From Branchipolynoe longqiensis (Eukaryota; Annelida; Polychaeta; Phyllodocida; Polynoidae): 64,000 nucleotides of DNA. How positions within the stretch are numbered: position 1 is the stretch's first letter; each line of letters opens with the position of its first letter. Position numbers and translations under genes: made by a program. The stretch lies in NCBI GenBank assembly GCA_030323885.1, contig CM059198.1, positions 8,578,086 through 8,642,085 of the forward strand. The letters run 5' to 3'. Below the pieces are notes generated by a model that had not been told where the DNA came from, ran no database searches, and was given only the letters and a program-made list of their open reading frames with translations. This document shows positions 9,194 through 18,740 of this stretch, piece after piece.

Positions 9194-9600
9194 TAAAGCG
9201 GCTGTCACACATCACCGGATTGAGCAAAGGACAGAATTGTCTAGTCGGGTGGTGTTTGGGCGTGATAAATATCAAAATGTATTAAAATGTGTCAAAATGT
9301 TGCGATATCGGGTCAAAGGCCGCTTGACGAACAGACATGAAACGGACATGAAACGGACATGAACGGATAACCAACGGATGGTAAGTGCACTAAACAGACT
9401 CAAACCGGACAAGAACCGTAGATGTCAATCCGGCGGCGACCATTCCAAGTTTTGTGCATTTTCAAAACTTGTACCGGATTGGGCTGGATATCAATGGATA
9501 TCAACGGATATGCAACGGACACAAACCGGATTTTGCCAGACAGACTTTGTTTGGTTTCTTTCTTTTTCCCCAATCCGGGTGATGTATGCCAGCCGCTTTA
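9194..9600. mobile_element. MITE, TAAAG... termini with CGGA-rich interior
   Basis: Inverted ends: TAAAGCGGCTGTCACACATC at the left and the complement of a near-identical sequence at the right (CAGCCGCTTTA). The interior is full of 'acGGAca' units and contains a mirrored pair around 'caagttttgtgcattttcaa'. A relative is at 40978-41564. Confidence 0.75.
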
Positions 9601-9693
9601 TGGGCAGCATAAATACACCCATCACACAAAAACAGAAAGAAAAAGGTTTCATGTTAGTCTGATGGTTTAGAGTTTTTTTTACACATATATATG

Positions 9694-9845
9694 TATGGTT
9701 GATTGTTAGAATCGACCTTGCTTTAGCTTGAATTAGCTTTTATAATATTGGAGATATTTGAAGCGAAAACATGAACAAAACTAATTTGGCAAGCACGTCA
9801 AAATTCTGCTACCATAGGCTTCAACACTATTCATGTTCTATTAAA
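9694..9845. mobile_element. M-TTAA MITE fragment
   Basis: Internal part of the family from 'ggttgattgttagaatcgac' to 'catgttctattaaagt'. Both TIRs are missing. Confidence 0.6.
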
Positions 9846-10184
9846 GTAGGTCCCTTTATTTATTTTTTTTTCCAAATTTGTATTCCAGTTGAATAACATC
9901 TTTTTTCAGCACCGAGGCGCTGGTCTTCCGGCCTTAGCAATTATAGTGCATATGAACTATTTATGGATGAGATGATGTGATGGTATGAACAATATAGACA
10001 GTGGTAGGTTAAAATGAGGCATTACAAATATAGTGGGGATCTTATTTTGCACATGTAGACTGGAGAATAGCCATTTACCTTTAGACTATATCAGTGATGT
10101 GATGATCATACCTGTGAGGAGACATTAACATAATGGGCATGTCTTGCTGATACAGGTAGTCGTGGATTTTGGAATTTAATGTGG
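9846..10184. other. Unassigned AT-rich region
   Basis: No gene is seen. 'ttcagcaccgaggcgctggt' with 'cttccggcc' at 9905-9934 recurs near 49626-49654, so part of it is an unnamed dispersed repeat. Confidence 0.5.
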
Positions 10185-10310
10185 CGCTACATATTTAATA
10201 AGTGCACCAATATCTAAGCTTAACAGGCAGGAGCAAATCTTAAATAAGTATGCCGGATTGCGAAATTTAATATTGTCTTCGGAATATGCAGCTTTAATAT
10301 ACACCTTTAA
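10185..10310 (+). mobile_element. M-TTAA MITE 3' fragment
   Basis: Ends with 'cggaatatgcagctttaa', the family's right terminus. Left part absent. Confidence 0.6.
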
Positions 10311-11148
10311 ATAACCAGCAGGAAAGAAAGAAATGGCTGGCTGCATAAATGAAGTATTGCTAAAGCAGAAGTATTCTTCTATCGTTGACTATGACCCAAA
10401 TAATGTTTGTTTATGTAAATATATAGCTATCATAAGTTCAGAAGTTATCAGTAAACGCATCCCCCAGTAATTCAGGAATTTATCAACAGTTGTGTGTGTG
10501 TGTGTGTGTGGTAAATATGTTTATTCTGCTGACAGTCTTTTGTCAGTGCCAAAGCATGGGTCTGCCAGCTGTGGTTGTGTAGGTAGGCTAAATATGAAAT
10601 CACTACAGGCAAAAGAAAAGTAGAGTAGAAAGTGCAGAGAAGAGAGCTTACACCCTCAGGTTTATTACTATATAGTCTCATGAATCCAAGATGGCTGTCA
10701 CACCTGATCAGCTCCTCCAATCAGCATTAGGCATTCTTTAACCAACCAATGAATATCCAACCTGACTGTATCCAAGCCTTGGTTGTTTATGGCTACAGTG
10801 CCCTGTTGTGTCTGGGTGTGCAGTGATCCGTAAATAACAATGGGGGGGGGGGGGGGTATGTGAGCAGAGCTCCGAAGGCTCTGTCACACTAAAAGTAGTG
10901 CCCCTCTCACACTATCTATAACTACATAATGGTTATATCAAATCAGTAAAGGATCACCAGCACCACAATGCCTCTGGCTTTATATACCATTTACCTTTTT
11001 ATATAACAATCGTAATTACTATAGACTAGTTCACACCATCCTCCAATGTCTAAATACCGGGAAATTTTACACATGGTTATTTACACAGAAAGGTATATAG
11101 AATAAGGTATGCAATAACATTGTACATAGACAGGTGGTGAACATTGCT
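10311..11148. other. Unassigned, with (GT)n and G15 tracts
   Basis: Contains (TG)n at 10490-10510, a run of 15 G at 10842-10856, and a stretch at 10510-10570 shared with 860-930. No coding support. Confidence 0.5.
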
Positions 11149-11286
11149 TTACAGTTGCATCGTGCGATGGCTTTGAATTTCGGTCATTTTCTGAGATAAA
11201 TACATCAGATTGGTCATTTTAATCCACCTTACTTTGGTTTGAATTGAGCTGCTTTTATGAAGCGAACTGGCGAGATATGTCAAGTG
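11149..11286 (+). mobile_element. M-TTAA MITE 5' fragment, host of an RTE insertion
   Basis: Diverged left end ('cagttgcatcgtgcgatggc') and interior. It ends at the target-site copy 'atgtcaagtg', after which the RTE 3' end begins. Confidence 0.65.
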
Positions 11287-11468
11287 TCAATCAATCAATA
11301 GTTCCATCCTCTAGTCGAGGGTTGGATGCAATGGTTCTCCACTTGTCCCGATGTTGTGCTGTTCTGATAGACTGTGAATAATTCAAGCCTGTCCACTGTG
11401 AAATATTTGTAAACCATGATGTTCTTGGTCTCCCTCTCCCTCTGCTGCCATTCACCTTCCCTTCCAAC
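11287..11468 (-). pseudogene. RTE-like retrotransposon 3' end, 5'-truncated
   Basis: This is the reverse complement of the last 180 bp of the RTE fragment at 42066-42765. On the minus strand it reads from 'ggaagggaaggtgaatggca' through the final codons to the TGATTGATTGA tail. It is flanked by the direct repeat 'atgtcaagtg(t)' (11277-11287 and 11469-11479), the signature of target-primed insertion. RTE elements are LINEs encoding endonuclease and reverse transcriptase. Only the last ~57 codons remain, so it is dead on arrival. Confidence 0.85.
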
Positions 11469-11491
11469 ATGTCAAGTGTAAAGGTGCCAAA

Positions 11492-11838
11492 TTAAAGTTG
11501 CATAGTCCGATGGTTTTGAATTTCTGTATTTTTTCTGAGATTAGATCGATCACTAGTATCTACTTTACATTAGTTCAAAGTTACTTATATTTTAAATGGT
11601 AAACTTTTGAGATATTTTGAGTGCAAACATGGACAATTTGTTTTGGCAGGCTTGCCAAAACTCTGACACCATAGACATCTGCAGTAACAGGTTTTGTTAA
11701 ATTGACTCAGTATTGCCTTCTACGCAGAAACAAATGCTTAATAAGTGCATCAGTATCTAAGTTAGATGTGTCAAATCAAATCTAGATAATTGGTTTGGTT
11801 TTGAAAATTTGATATTTCATCGGACCATGCAGCTTTAA
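11492..11838 (+). mobile_element. M-TTAA MITE, complete copy
   Basis: Both ends are TTAA followed or preceded by the 17-bp TIR AGYTGCATAGTCCGATG. The interior is AT-rich with no ORF. Conserved internal blocks are 'ctgacaccatag', 'aagtgcatcagtatctaa' and 'tctagataattg'. TTAA target duplications are typical of piggyBac and Kolobok transposons; the TIR is not a standard piggyBac one, so the superfamily is left open. Confidence 0.85.
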
Positions 11839-11842
11839 TATT

Positions 11843-12039
11843 GGTGTGCATGTCAAAACTCTGACCTCATAGGCTTCAGCAGTAGCAGGTTCTATTAATT
11901 TGGCATAGTTCAGTACGCCCTCGTGTGGAGTGGCAGATACTTAAAGAATGCAGCATTATCTAAGTTGTGTATGTAGGTTCAAATTTACATCATTTTTTTA
12001 TTTTTTTTTATTTGATGTCATCAGACTATGCCTCTTTAA
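11843..12039 (+). mobile_element. M-TTAA MITE, right half
   Basis: Same orientation as the previous copy, missing its left half. It ends at TTAA 12036-12039, which is also the left TTAA of the next copy, so two elements share one target site. Confidence 0.75.
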
Positions 12040-12648
12040 AGCTGCATAGTCTAATGAAAACATCAAATTTTCAAAACCCAAACAATTATCTAGATTTAAT
12101 TCTACATAATTATGAAGAGTTCAGGCGCAAAACCACATAAACATCAATCCGAAAATGGAGATAAACTTTGGAATCAAACCTTCCAAACCTTAATTTGTTT
12201 ATATTCATTCCCTTTTGTTCATTGCTCCATAATCATGTGATCATATGAAAAGTTAAATTAATGAGAATTCAAATTATTTTCAGGTAGAAATCTTTGATTT
12301 AAACTACATTTTTATATTGGTGTTTACGTGGTTTTGCGCCTGAACTCTTCATATCTAACTTAGATAGGCCTTACTGTTTGTCGCACTTATTAAGCATTTG
12401 TCGCACACAGAAGGGGATACTGAATCATTTTACCAGAACCTGTTACTGCAGAAGCATGTATGGTGAGTTTTGGCGCGCTTGCCAACATTAATTTGGTATG
12501 TTCGCACGTCAAATATCTCCAAAGTTAGCCATTTAGAACACCAGTTACTTCAAGTGAAAGTAAGGCAGATTATATTTATAGTGACCAACCTATACACATA
12601 TCTCAGAAAATGGCAGAAACTCAAAACCACCGGACTGTGCAACTTTAA
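12036..12648 (-). mobile_element. M-TTAA MITE, complete, enlarged by a nested element
   Basis: TTAA and TIR at both ends ('aaagctgcatagtctaatg' left, 'caccggactgtgcaacttta' right). It is 613 bp instead of about 350 because a 241-bp inverted-repeat element sits inside at 12112-12352. Confidence 0.85.
12112..12352. mobile_element. Nested MITE with 37-bp terminal inverted repeats
   Basis: Ends are inverted over 37 bp with two mismatches, beginning ATGAAGAGTTCAGGCGCAAA. It interrupts the host MITE's 'tctacatatctaac' block. The exact target duplication is ambiguous (AT or TA type). No ORF. Confidence 0.85.
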
Positions 12649-12936
12649 TAAATAAAAAAATTAAAAAAGAATACGTGAATAATTAAATAAAAGATCTAAA
12701 AAATCAAAAATTAAATAAAATTAAATAAAATAAAAAGAAGGAATAGCATTCTGAAATCCGAAACAACAGGAACGCCCAATGATAACGATGGAACGGGAGC
12801 GAAACCTATACACGATACTGTCAGCGTTCAGCTGACCTAGTTGGAGGTCAACCGATGGTGCCATCTAGCGGAAAACATGGGCGTCACCAATCTCGCATCC
12901 AGTGTACATCACGTGACTTTCGTTGACACGTGTAAG
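12649..12936. other. A-rich then unassigned sequence
   Basis: 12650-12740 is AAAT/AAAAAT-rich. The remainder shows no recognised feature. Confidence 0.5.
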
Positions 12937-13200
12937 TAGCCTGGTTCCCGGGGATTCCCACTAAGGTTCAGACAGTGGGCTGCGGCATCGATTGCCATCT
13001 TGGCAGGCTTGACACCGGTATAAAGTAGTAGCCTGGTTCCCGCGGCCTTCAATGAAGGTCAAGAGAGTGGTCTTCAGCGTGGATTGTGACCTTGGAAGGC
13101 TTGATACTGGTAGGAAGTAGCCTGGTTCCCAAGCCCTATAATGATGGTCAAGACAGTGGGCTCTAGCATCATTGAAAACTTTGGATGACTCCTTAGCGTG
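12937..13200 (+). repeat. Three tandem ~90-bp units
   Basis: 'tagcctggttccc' starts at 12937, 13029 and 13118. Each unit continues with a diverged 'ggtcaaga.agtgg' and 'ttggaaggcttgatactggt' block. The third unit is truncated. Confidence 0.75.
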
Positions 13201-13378
13201 CACTGTTTGTCATAATGTATATCTATTCTCTTTGATCGCAAGTTGTAAACAAATATTGGTGTGCGGTCCTTCTACACTATGACTTCCACGTTCCCTGCTC
13301 CTCCCTTCCCCCTCCACCTCCCCCCCCCTCCCCATCCTTTCTCCTACTCTTCCCTAGTTTCACTTTACTTCCTTCGAG

Positions 13379-13700
13379 TCACCAGACACGGTAGCCGAAT
13401 CACAGGCTTTTCCTGTGTGGAAGGTCAGAATTTTGAATTGCGGTTGAGTCAACCCAATGACTTATTATCAAATGTATACTCGTCGCTTCCTAGTTTGCGC
13501 TCGGCATTAATAGGATAGGGAAAGGACTGACTAGCTCAGCATCAGGATAATGTGACTGAGTGCGAAATCAGGTCATTGGTACTGGCAACTGGGTCTCCCA
13601 GTGCGGCAGCACTATAAAATCATTATGAGTGAACACTGTGACAAGTCTGTACCCGCCCTGATATGAATTTAGATGTTGCTAGGACCTAAAACCACAGCAA
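13379..13700 (+). mobile_element. SINE-A (+)
   Basis: Head from 'ccagacacggtagccgaatc', complete body, and 3' end 'gatgttgctaggacctaaaa' followed by 'ccacagcaaacagcaac'. The B box is decayed ('aattttgaattgc'). Confidence 0.85.
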
Positions 13701-13796
13701 ACAGCAACAATCTTTCGAGTCAGGAAAGCATGCGGAAGTTTAAGCAGGATGAAAGGCTTCCAGCTGATACATACGTCACATCCGGGAACATCTCTG

Positions 13797-13823
13797 AGGT
13801 CAGAGGTCAGAGGTCAGGGGTCA
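13797..13823 (+). promoter_or_regulatory. Four nuclear-receptor half-sites in DR1 spacing
   Basis: AGGTCA at 13797, 13804 and 13811 and GGGTCA at 13818, each separated by a single G. This is the direct-repeat-1 spacing used by RXR/HNF4-type receptors. It may equally be a 7-bp microsatellite. No nearby gene gives it a target. Confidence 0.3.
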
Positions 13824-13981
13824 CAGCTGCGGAGAAGCGCCGGGGTCAGAGAGCGATATGTAGGGATGGAAAGATGGAGGGATGGAAGAAGAGGGATGGA
13901 GGAGGTGTGGTGGAGGTGTGGTTGGACACACCCATTACAACATGATTAGACTAACAACATATCTAAACCAAGACTTACTAT

Positions 13982-14284
13982 CAGGGATGAAAGTGCTCTC
14001 CGGCAAAAAAAGCGGAAACGTGGAAATTCTCCCATAGGCTTAGCATTGTTAGGGAATCGCGGAAAATTCCCAGAAGTCAGGTGTCACACATATTAGAATA
14101 CGCTGATAGTGCTGCACCATTTGAAGCACTTACTAATTAATATACACTGATCGTGCTGCGACGTCTGCACCACTTACTATTAGTATACGCTGATAATTTA
14201 ACGTCGTATTATGAGTAGTACACACTGATAGTCTGCAGGGAAAATCCGCGAAATCCGCGAAATCGCGGAGATCTTTCATCCCTG
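13982..14284. mobile_element. MITE with CAGGGATGAAAG ends and 6-bp target duplication
   Basis: Perfect 12-bp inverted ends (CAGGGATGAAAG ... CTTTCATCCCTG), flanked on both sides by TACTAT (13976-13981, 14285-14290). The interior has clustered 'cgcggaaa' and 'ccgcgaaat' motifs. The CAGGG start suggests a hAT relative, but hAT elements usually duplicate 8 bp. Confidence 0.8.
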
Positions 14285-14290
14285 TACTAT

Positions 14291-14866
14291 AATAGCAAAT
14301 ACTGAATAAACCGATTCGGTGCTTACATTATGAATGATACTGAGGACGACTATAAAACCATGGTCAAATTTTAAGCCACTCAAAGGACATTGAAAGATTA
14401 ATCATTAACTAGAGCCTTAAATTACACAACGCCTATGCATGCATATGCAAAACATTTTCTTAATGGTTAAGGCATCTTGACTATCCCGGTAATACTAGTA
14501 TGCACAACCTAATCAGACCCGGTTATGAAGAATCAGCGCAGTGTAGCGGAATAAGGCTTCAGATCAACTTGGTAAACTATATGATGGTTAGCACGGGCTG
14601 TGCTATGTTGAGTGGGGTTTGGCAATTTGCCAAAAATATCTCCAAATGCTACATCCAAAATGTCTTCCACATTTGAATGACTTGGGCTTTTCACGTCGCA
14701 TGAATTTCACCTCAAAAGCACAGTGGAAAGAACTATTGTAGGGAACATTCCAGAACTAGGCGACAAAGGAACAGAAGCCAGAAAAAAATATATACGTTAT
14801 GCTGGTTTTCTGTATATATGTATATAGAATGACATACGTTCCTGGATTATTTCCGTTGTATGTATG
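14291..14866. other. Unassigned
   Basis: No ORF, repeat relationship or RNA gene could be supported. Confidence 0.5.
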
Positions 14867-15141
14867 TAGTGGTCTGCACTGACCTCTTGGGCAAGGAGCC
14901 ACATAGACAGGTAGTGGGTAGTGTGGTGACATCAGGGAGTCTAGGTGGTGTAATGGTTAGTGTAGGAGTCTGCACTGACCTGTCAGGCAAGGAGCCACAT
15001 AGACAGGTAGGCGTGGGTAGTGTGTTGATATCAGGGAGCCTAGGTGGTGTAATGGTTAGCACACTGGCCTGGAATGTAAGGAGATGTGGGTTCTTGTCCC
15101 GCTCTATTCGCAATATTTCCCATTTTCATCACCCCCCATGA
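14867..15141 (+). mobile_element. SINE-B, partly duplicated and diverged
   Basis: Contains two starts of the SINE-B leader ('gtctgcactgacct' at 14872 and 14969), then the tRNA-like segment in decayed form ('gggttcttgtcccgctctat') and the family tail 'cccattttcatcacccc'. Confidence 0.75.
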
Positions 15142-15430
15142 CATGTATTTACACAGGTTGTCAGTATAGAGAATGGCGCATATTTGTGTATTATTTGCGT
15201 TTTTTTGGTATTTGGGTCATTTTCTAAAACTGGGCACTAAAGTGTGACATGGAAACCAAAAGTGAAAACTTTCCAAATTATAGCACAAAATCTTCCCGAT
15301 AATAGTAGAATCCATGTTTCTACAAAGGTTGGCATGTTTTGCATATGTCAGAGTTGAAAAAAGTAGATTTCACTTTTTGATGTGCGGATTCCACAGACTC
15401 ATATACAAATTGAGGAATACGTTAATATTG
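15142..15430. other. Unassigned
   Basis: Part ('tttgtgtattatttg', 'cattttctaaaactgggca') weakly resembles 16255-16345 in changed order. No gene. Confidence 0.45.
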
Positions 15431-15610
15431 TAGTGGTCTGCACTGACCTCTCAGGCAAGTAACCACATAGACAGGTAGGCGTGGGGAGTGTATTGATATC
15501 AGGGAGCCTAGGTGGTGTAATGGTTAGCACACTGGCCCGGAATGCAAAGAGATGCGGGTTCGAGTCCCGCTCTAGGCACAGTAATTCCCATTTTCATCAC
15601 CCCCATGACA
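15431..15610 (+). mobile_element. SINE-B, intact copy with 72-nt tRNA-like core
   Basis: Leader 'tagtggtctgcactgacctc', then a tRNA-like segment at 15506-15577, then tail 'cccattttcatcaccccca'. The core has a 7-bp acceptor stem (GCCTAGG/TCTAGGC, one G-T), a 4-bp D stem (GTGT/GCAC), a 5-bp T stem (GCGGG/CCCGC) and Pol III A and B boxes. Its anticodon stem pairs only 3 of 5 and position 33 is C, so it is not a functional tRNA. Confidence 0.8.
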
Positions 15611-15750
15611 CTGGTTGCCGTGATCAGGATCCTGTACAAGCTTTGCGCTGTATGGTTGTTGAACCTACCCTGTGTATGATGTGTTAGTGCATTGCCTGTA
15701 TGTATGTAATTGTAAGCATTACAAGACTTACAATTCCAGGGGGACGAGTG

Positions 15751-15930
15751 TAGTGGTCTGCACTGACCTCTCAGGCAAGTAACCACATAGACAGGTAGGC
15801 GTGGGTAGTGTATTGATATCAGGGAGCCTAGGTGGTGTAATGGTTAGCACACTGGCCCGGAATGCAAAGAGATGCGGGTTCGAGTCCCGCTCTAGGCGCA
15901 GTATTTCCCATTTTCATCACCCCCATGACA
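15751..15930 (+). mobile_element. SINE-B, second intact copy
   Basis: Almost identical to the copy exactly 320 bp upstream; tRNA-like core at 15826-15897. The constant offset suggests either tandem duplication or two insertions separated by an unrelated 140-bp spacer. Confidence 0.8.
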
Positions 15931-16554
15931 ATATCATTTGTGTAACATGAAAATCAAAGACACATCCAGAACATCATTTTAACATACACAACAAAGTCAG
16001 ACAAGATTGACTTGATTATAGTTAAGCTAAAAATGTTATGCCTTACAAGAAAAAAGTTGGAAATAAGTTTGGCTGAATGCATGGCATCAATGTGTAAATA
16101 TTCACATCTTCACTCTAGCACACAATCATACAAGTATAACTTTGGTATTTTGTGTTGAATAGATTCAATACATCGTAAACTTCTAACATACCTAATTGAC
16201 TTGCTATCAATAAAAGAAATACATAATTATCAGCATCGTAACATGGAGACTAAATATGTGGTGCCCAGTTTTCAAAAATGAGCCATTTATGCTGGTTTTC
16301 AGAAAATAGAAGACGGTACATTTGTGTATCATTTGTTTTTTGTGTCTGTTTTTTGTCTCTATGCTGGTTTCCAGTACGTCTATGAATGAGTTCCACAGGT
16401 TGCCGCTTGGTGGCGTGATGTTGGTGCCAACAGGCGGAAACCACTTGTGGCACAGACACCTAATCCTCGCGGTATGCATAGTCCTTTCCATAGGATTGCA
16501 GTGTATTTAGGAAATGGGCCATTTGTAAAAAGTAAAGCTTGTTTTATATAACAC
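15931..16554. other. Unassigned AT-rich region
   Basis: No gene or clear repeat. 'aggttgccgcttggtggcgtgatgttggtgccaacaggcgg' at 16397-16437 (described, not quoted as a motif) contains imperfect inverted GCC/GGC pairs only. Confidence 0.4.
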
Positions 16555-16850
16555 CTCCCCTCTAAAGCACATTGATTTTATCATCGGCTATTGGACATCA
16601 AACATATGGTCATTCCGAGATATTTCTTTGGAGGAAACCCGCTGCCGCCAAAGAGGCTACTCTTTCCGATAAGCAGCAAGGGGTCTTTTATATGCACTTT
16701 CCCGCAGTCAGAACAACACATACCATAGCCTTTGATGAACCAGTTGTGGACCACTGGTTGGAACTGCAAATGGGTCCACTGAGCAGGATCGATAGGTTGA
16801 CCGACATCTTCAGAGGTGGACATGCTCCCGCCTGAGCTACATCCTGCTCC
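16555..16850 (-). mobile_element. SINE-C (-)
   Basis: On the minus strand: tRNA-like head ('gtagctcaggcgggagc'), 'actgctcagtggaccc', 'ccaaccagtggtccac', 'tgcatataaaagacccct', then 'ccatatgtttgatgtccaat' and a tail ending near 'caatgtgctttag'. These blocks resemble a repeat I associate with molluscan genomes; this is the most complete copy here. Confidence 0.8.
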
Positions 16851-16947
16851 AAAATGGGCCATTTGCTACCCTTACAAGGTGGATTGGGATGACATAGATT
16901 AATTGACTTTAATATGAATACGTCGAGCTTATCTAGTGCCTCATTGG

Positions 16948-17028
16948 ACGTGGTGGCCAAATCGGTAGAGCGCAGGCCTCCCATGCAGGAGATCGGGAGT
17001 TCGATCCCAGGTCAAGTTAAACCAATTG
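16948..17028 (+). mobile_element. SINE-A head only
   Basis: tRNA-like head with clean A box ('tggccaaatcggtagagcgc') and B box ('gagttcgatccc'). It stops after 'gttaaaccaattg'; no body follows. Confidence 0.75.
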
Positions 17029-17039
17029 TGATATATTGA

Positions 17040-17990
17040 GTCTTGGCCGTCAGAGCCCCAAGATACCACTTACTCTTCCCCAGGTGCATTCTGACAACTG
17101 TCTGTCAGTTCCCACCTGATGCTCCTCTCCAACAAACTCATAAGGAAGAAAGGGAAGACAAGTCACGCAAGATTGACAGTGAAGAAGTTGTGCCTTATTG
17201 GCATCAACTCCTGTTCACCTACTAGCGACCTATCACACTCACTCCTAACCTACTGTCCACACAGATCCTCATTACTCTTGTTAGTTTGTATAAGAATCAG
17301 TGCTTACAGCCCATTCAACCGGAGTCCCATGGTTGTTACACACAGCTCCATGCCTTTTGAATAGCTGCTGCTAGTTTGTGTATAGAAAGTGGAGCCTCAG
17401 ACAGAGTATCTGGGTTCCATGTCAAGAGAAGAGCGTGTCTCCTTCCAGAGTGTCTCTAGAAGTGAATGAATAATAATATATTTCAGAGTGAGGTCTGGGT
17501 GGCAGGTGTAAGGGGTGCAGGTGACTGCGCCTCCCACAGCCAGCCAATCAGACACCCTCTACAGCCTAGGGGGTGACGCCCTAATAGGGGCAGCTGTCAC
17601 TCAACCCCAGCTGCAGGTGGTGTCCATAATGTATGCAGGATGGCTGGGTGTGCTTACCCATCGGCCCTGTGGTAACCAGTAGTTGCAGACAGTTACAATA
17701 AACATACATTAAAAATGTCCATCCCCTCCACTTGCAGTCTTACTGGTGCATAGAGGGAACATTTCACTAAACATTAACTGTCTCTTACATATGAACATCA
17801 TGTCATAATCACGGGCACTATGTGTTATCATATTTTCCACATAGTCTCTTATGTCACACAGTGAGTGGGGCACCCATTGCTTCTCTGTTACATAACCTTG
17901 GTCCCCACTCCATCGCCCGAGAATAGTAATGCTCTCTGCCAATATATAATTCTGAACCGAAAAGCTGTATATTTTTACACAATGACTTAC
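17040..17990 (-). mobile_element. R950 dispersed repeat (-)
   Basis: The reverse complement matches 22682-23640 over nearly its whole length, in three blocks. The upstream block has 'tggcagagagcat' and 'gggcgatggagtgggga'. The middle block starts TGTAACTGTCTGCAACTAC and holds 'ggtgtctgattggctggctg'. The downstream block has 'ggggaagagta'. No ORF of note. Class unknown. Confidence 0.75.
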
Positions 17991-18222
17991 AAAATTGATA
18001 CTTATCGCTTTTTAGCCTGGCGCTCAACATAAATAGGATAGGGCAAGGACCGGTTGGCTCGCTGTCAGGATAATGTGACTGAGTGGGATATCGGATCATG
18101 GTGCTGGTGGCCTGATTTCCCAGTGGGGCAGCACTATAAAGTCACCATGAGTGCGTACTGTCACAAGTCGGTACCCATCCGGATATGACCTTAGATGTTG
18201 CCAGGACACAAAATTCCAACAA
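17980..18222 (+). mobile_element. SINE-A (+), body only
   Basis: Begins at 'acaatgacttacaaaattga' without a head and continues to 'gatgttgccaggacacaaaa' and 'ttccaacaac'. Confidence 0.85.
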
Positions 18223-18290
18223 CTAACCAAATCTCTGGTCCCTCAGAAAAGATCGACACTGCAACCCAACATGCCCGTCACAGCTTCAAC

Positions 18291-18618
18291 TTAAAGCTGC
18301 ATAGTCCGATGAAGTATCAAATTTTCAAAACCAAAACCATTATCTAGATTGTATTCTATTTGACCTTATTAAGCTTGTGTTGCCACATAGAAGGGAATAC
18401 TGAGTCAATTTAATAGAACCTGTTACTGCTGAAGCCTATGGTGTCAGAGTGTTGCCAAAACTAATTTGCGATGTTTATACTTCAAATATCTCAAAAGTTA
18501 GTGGTTTAAAATAAAAAGTTACTTCAAACTAAAGTAAGGTAGGTTATAACAATCAGTATAATATATTTAGCTCAGACAAATTTTAGAAACTCAAAACCAT
18601 CGGACTATGCAACTTTAA
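18291..18618 (-). mobile_element. M-TTAA MITE, complete
   Basis: TTAA at both ends (18291-18294, 18615-18618) with matching TIRs ('agctgcatagtccgatgaa' and 'catcggactatgcaact'). Confidence 0.85.
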
Positions 18619-18740
18619 GCGGTGGAAGGTTGGGGAGGCGGTGAATACACATACACAAAGTGCTTTGGTAATTTCACTGTAATATGATATTCCTTTTATG
18701 CAGTTTGCTATCACACCAGACTATTCTGTATGTCTTTAAA

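Noticed and set aside
15506..15897. Functional tRNA genes
   Set aside because: The anticodon stem pairs in only 3 of 5 positions and the invariant U33 is replaced; the segments are parts of a dispersed repeat.
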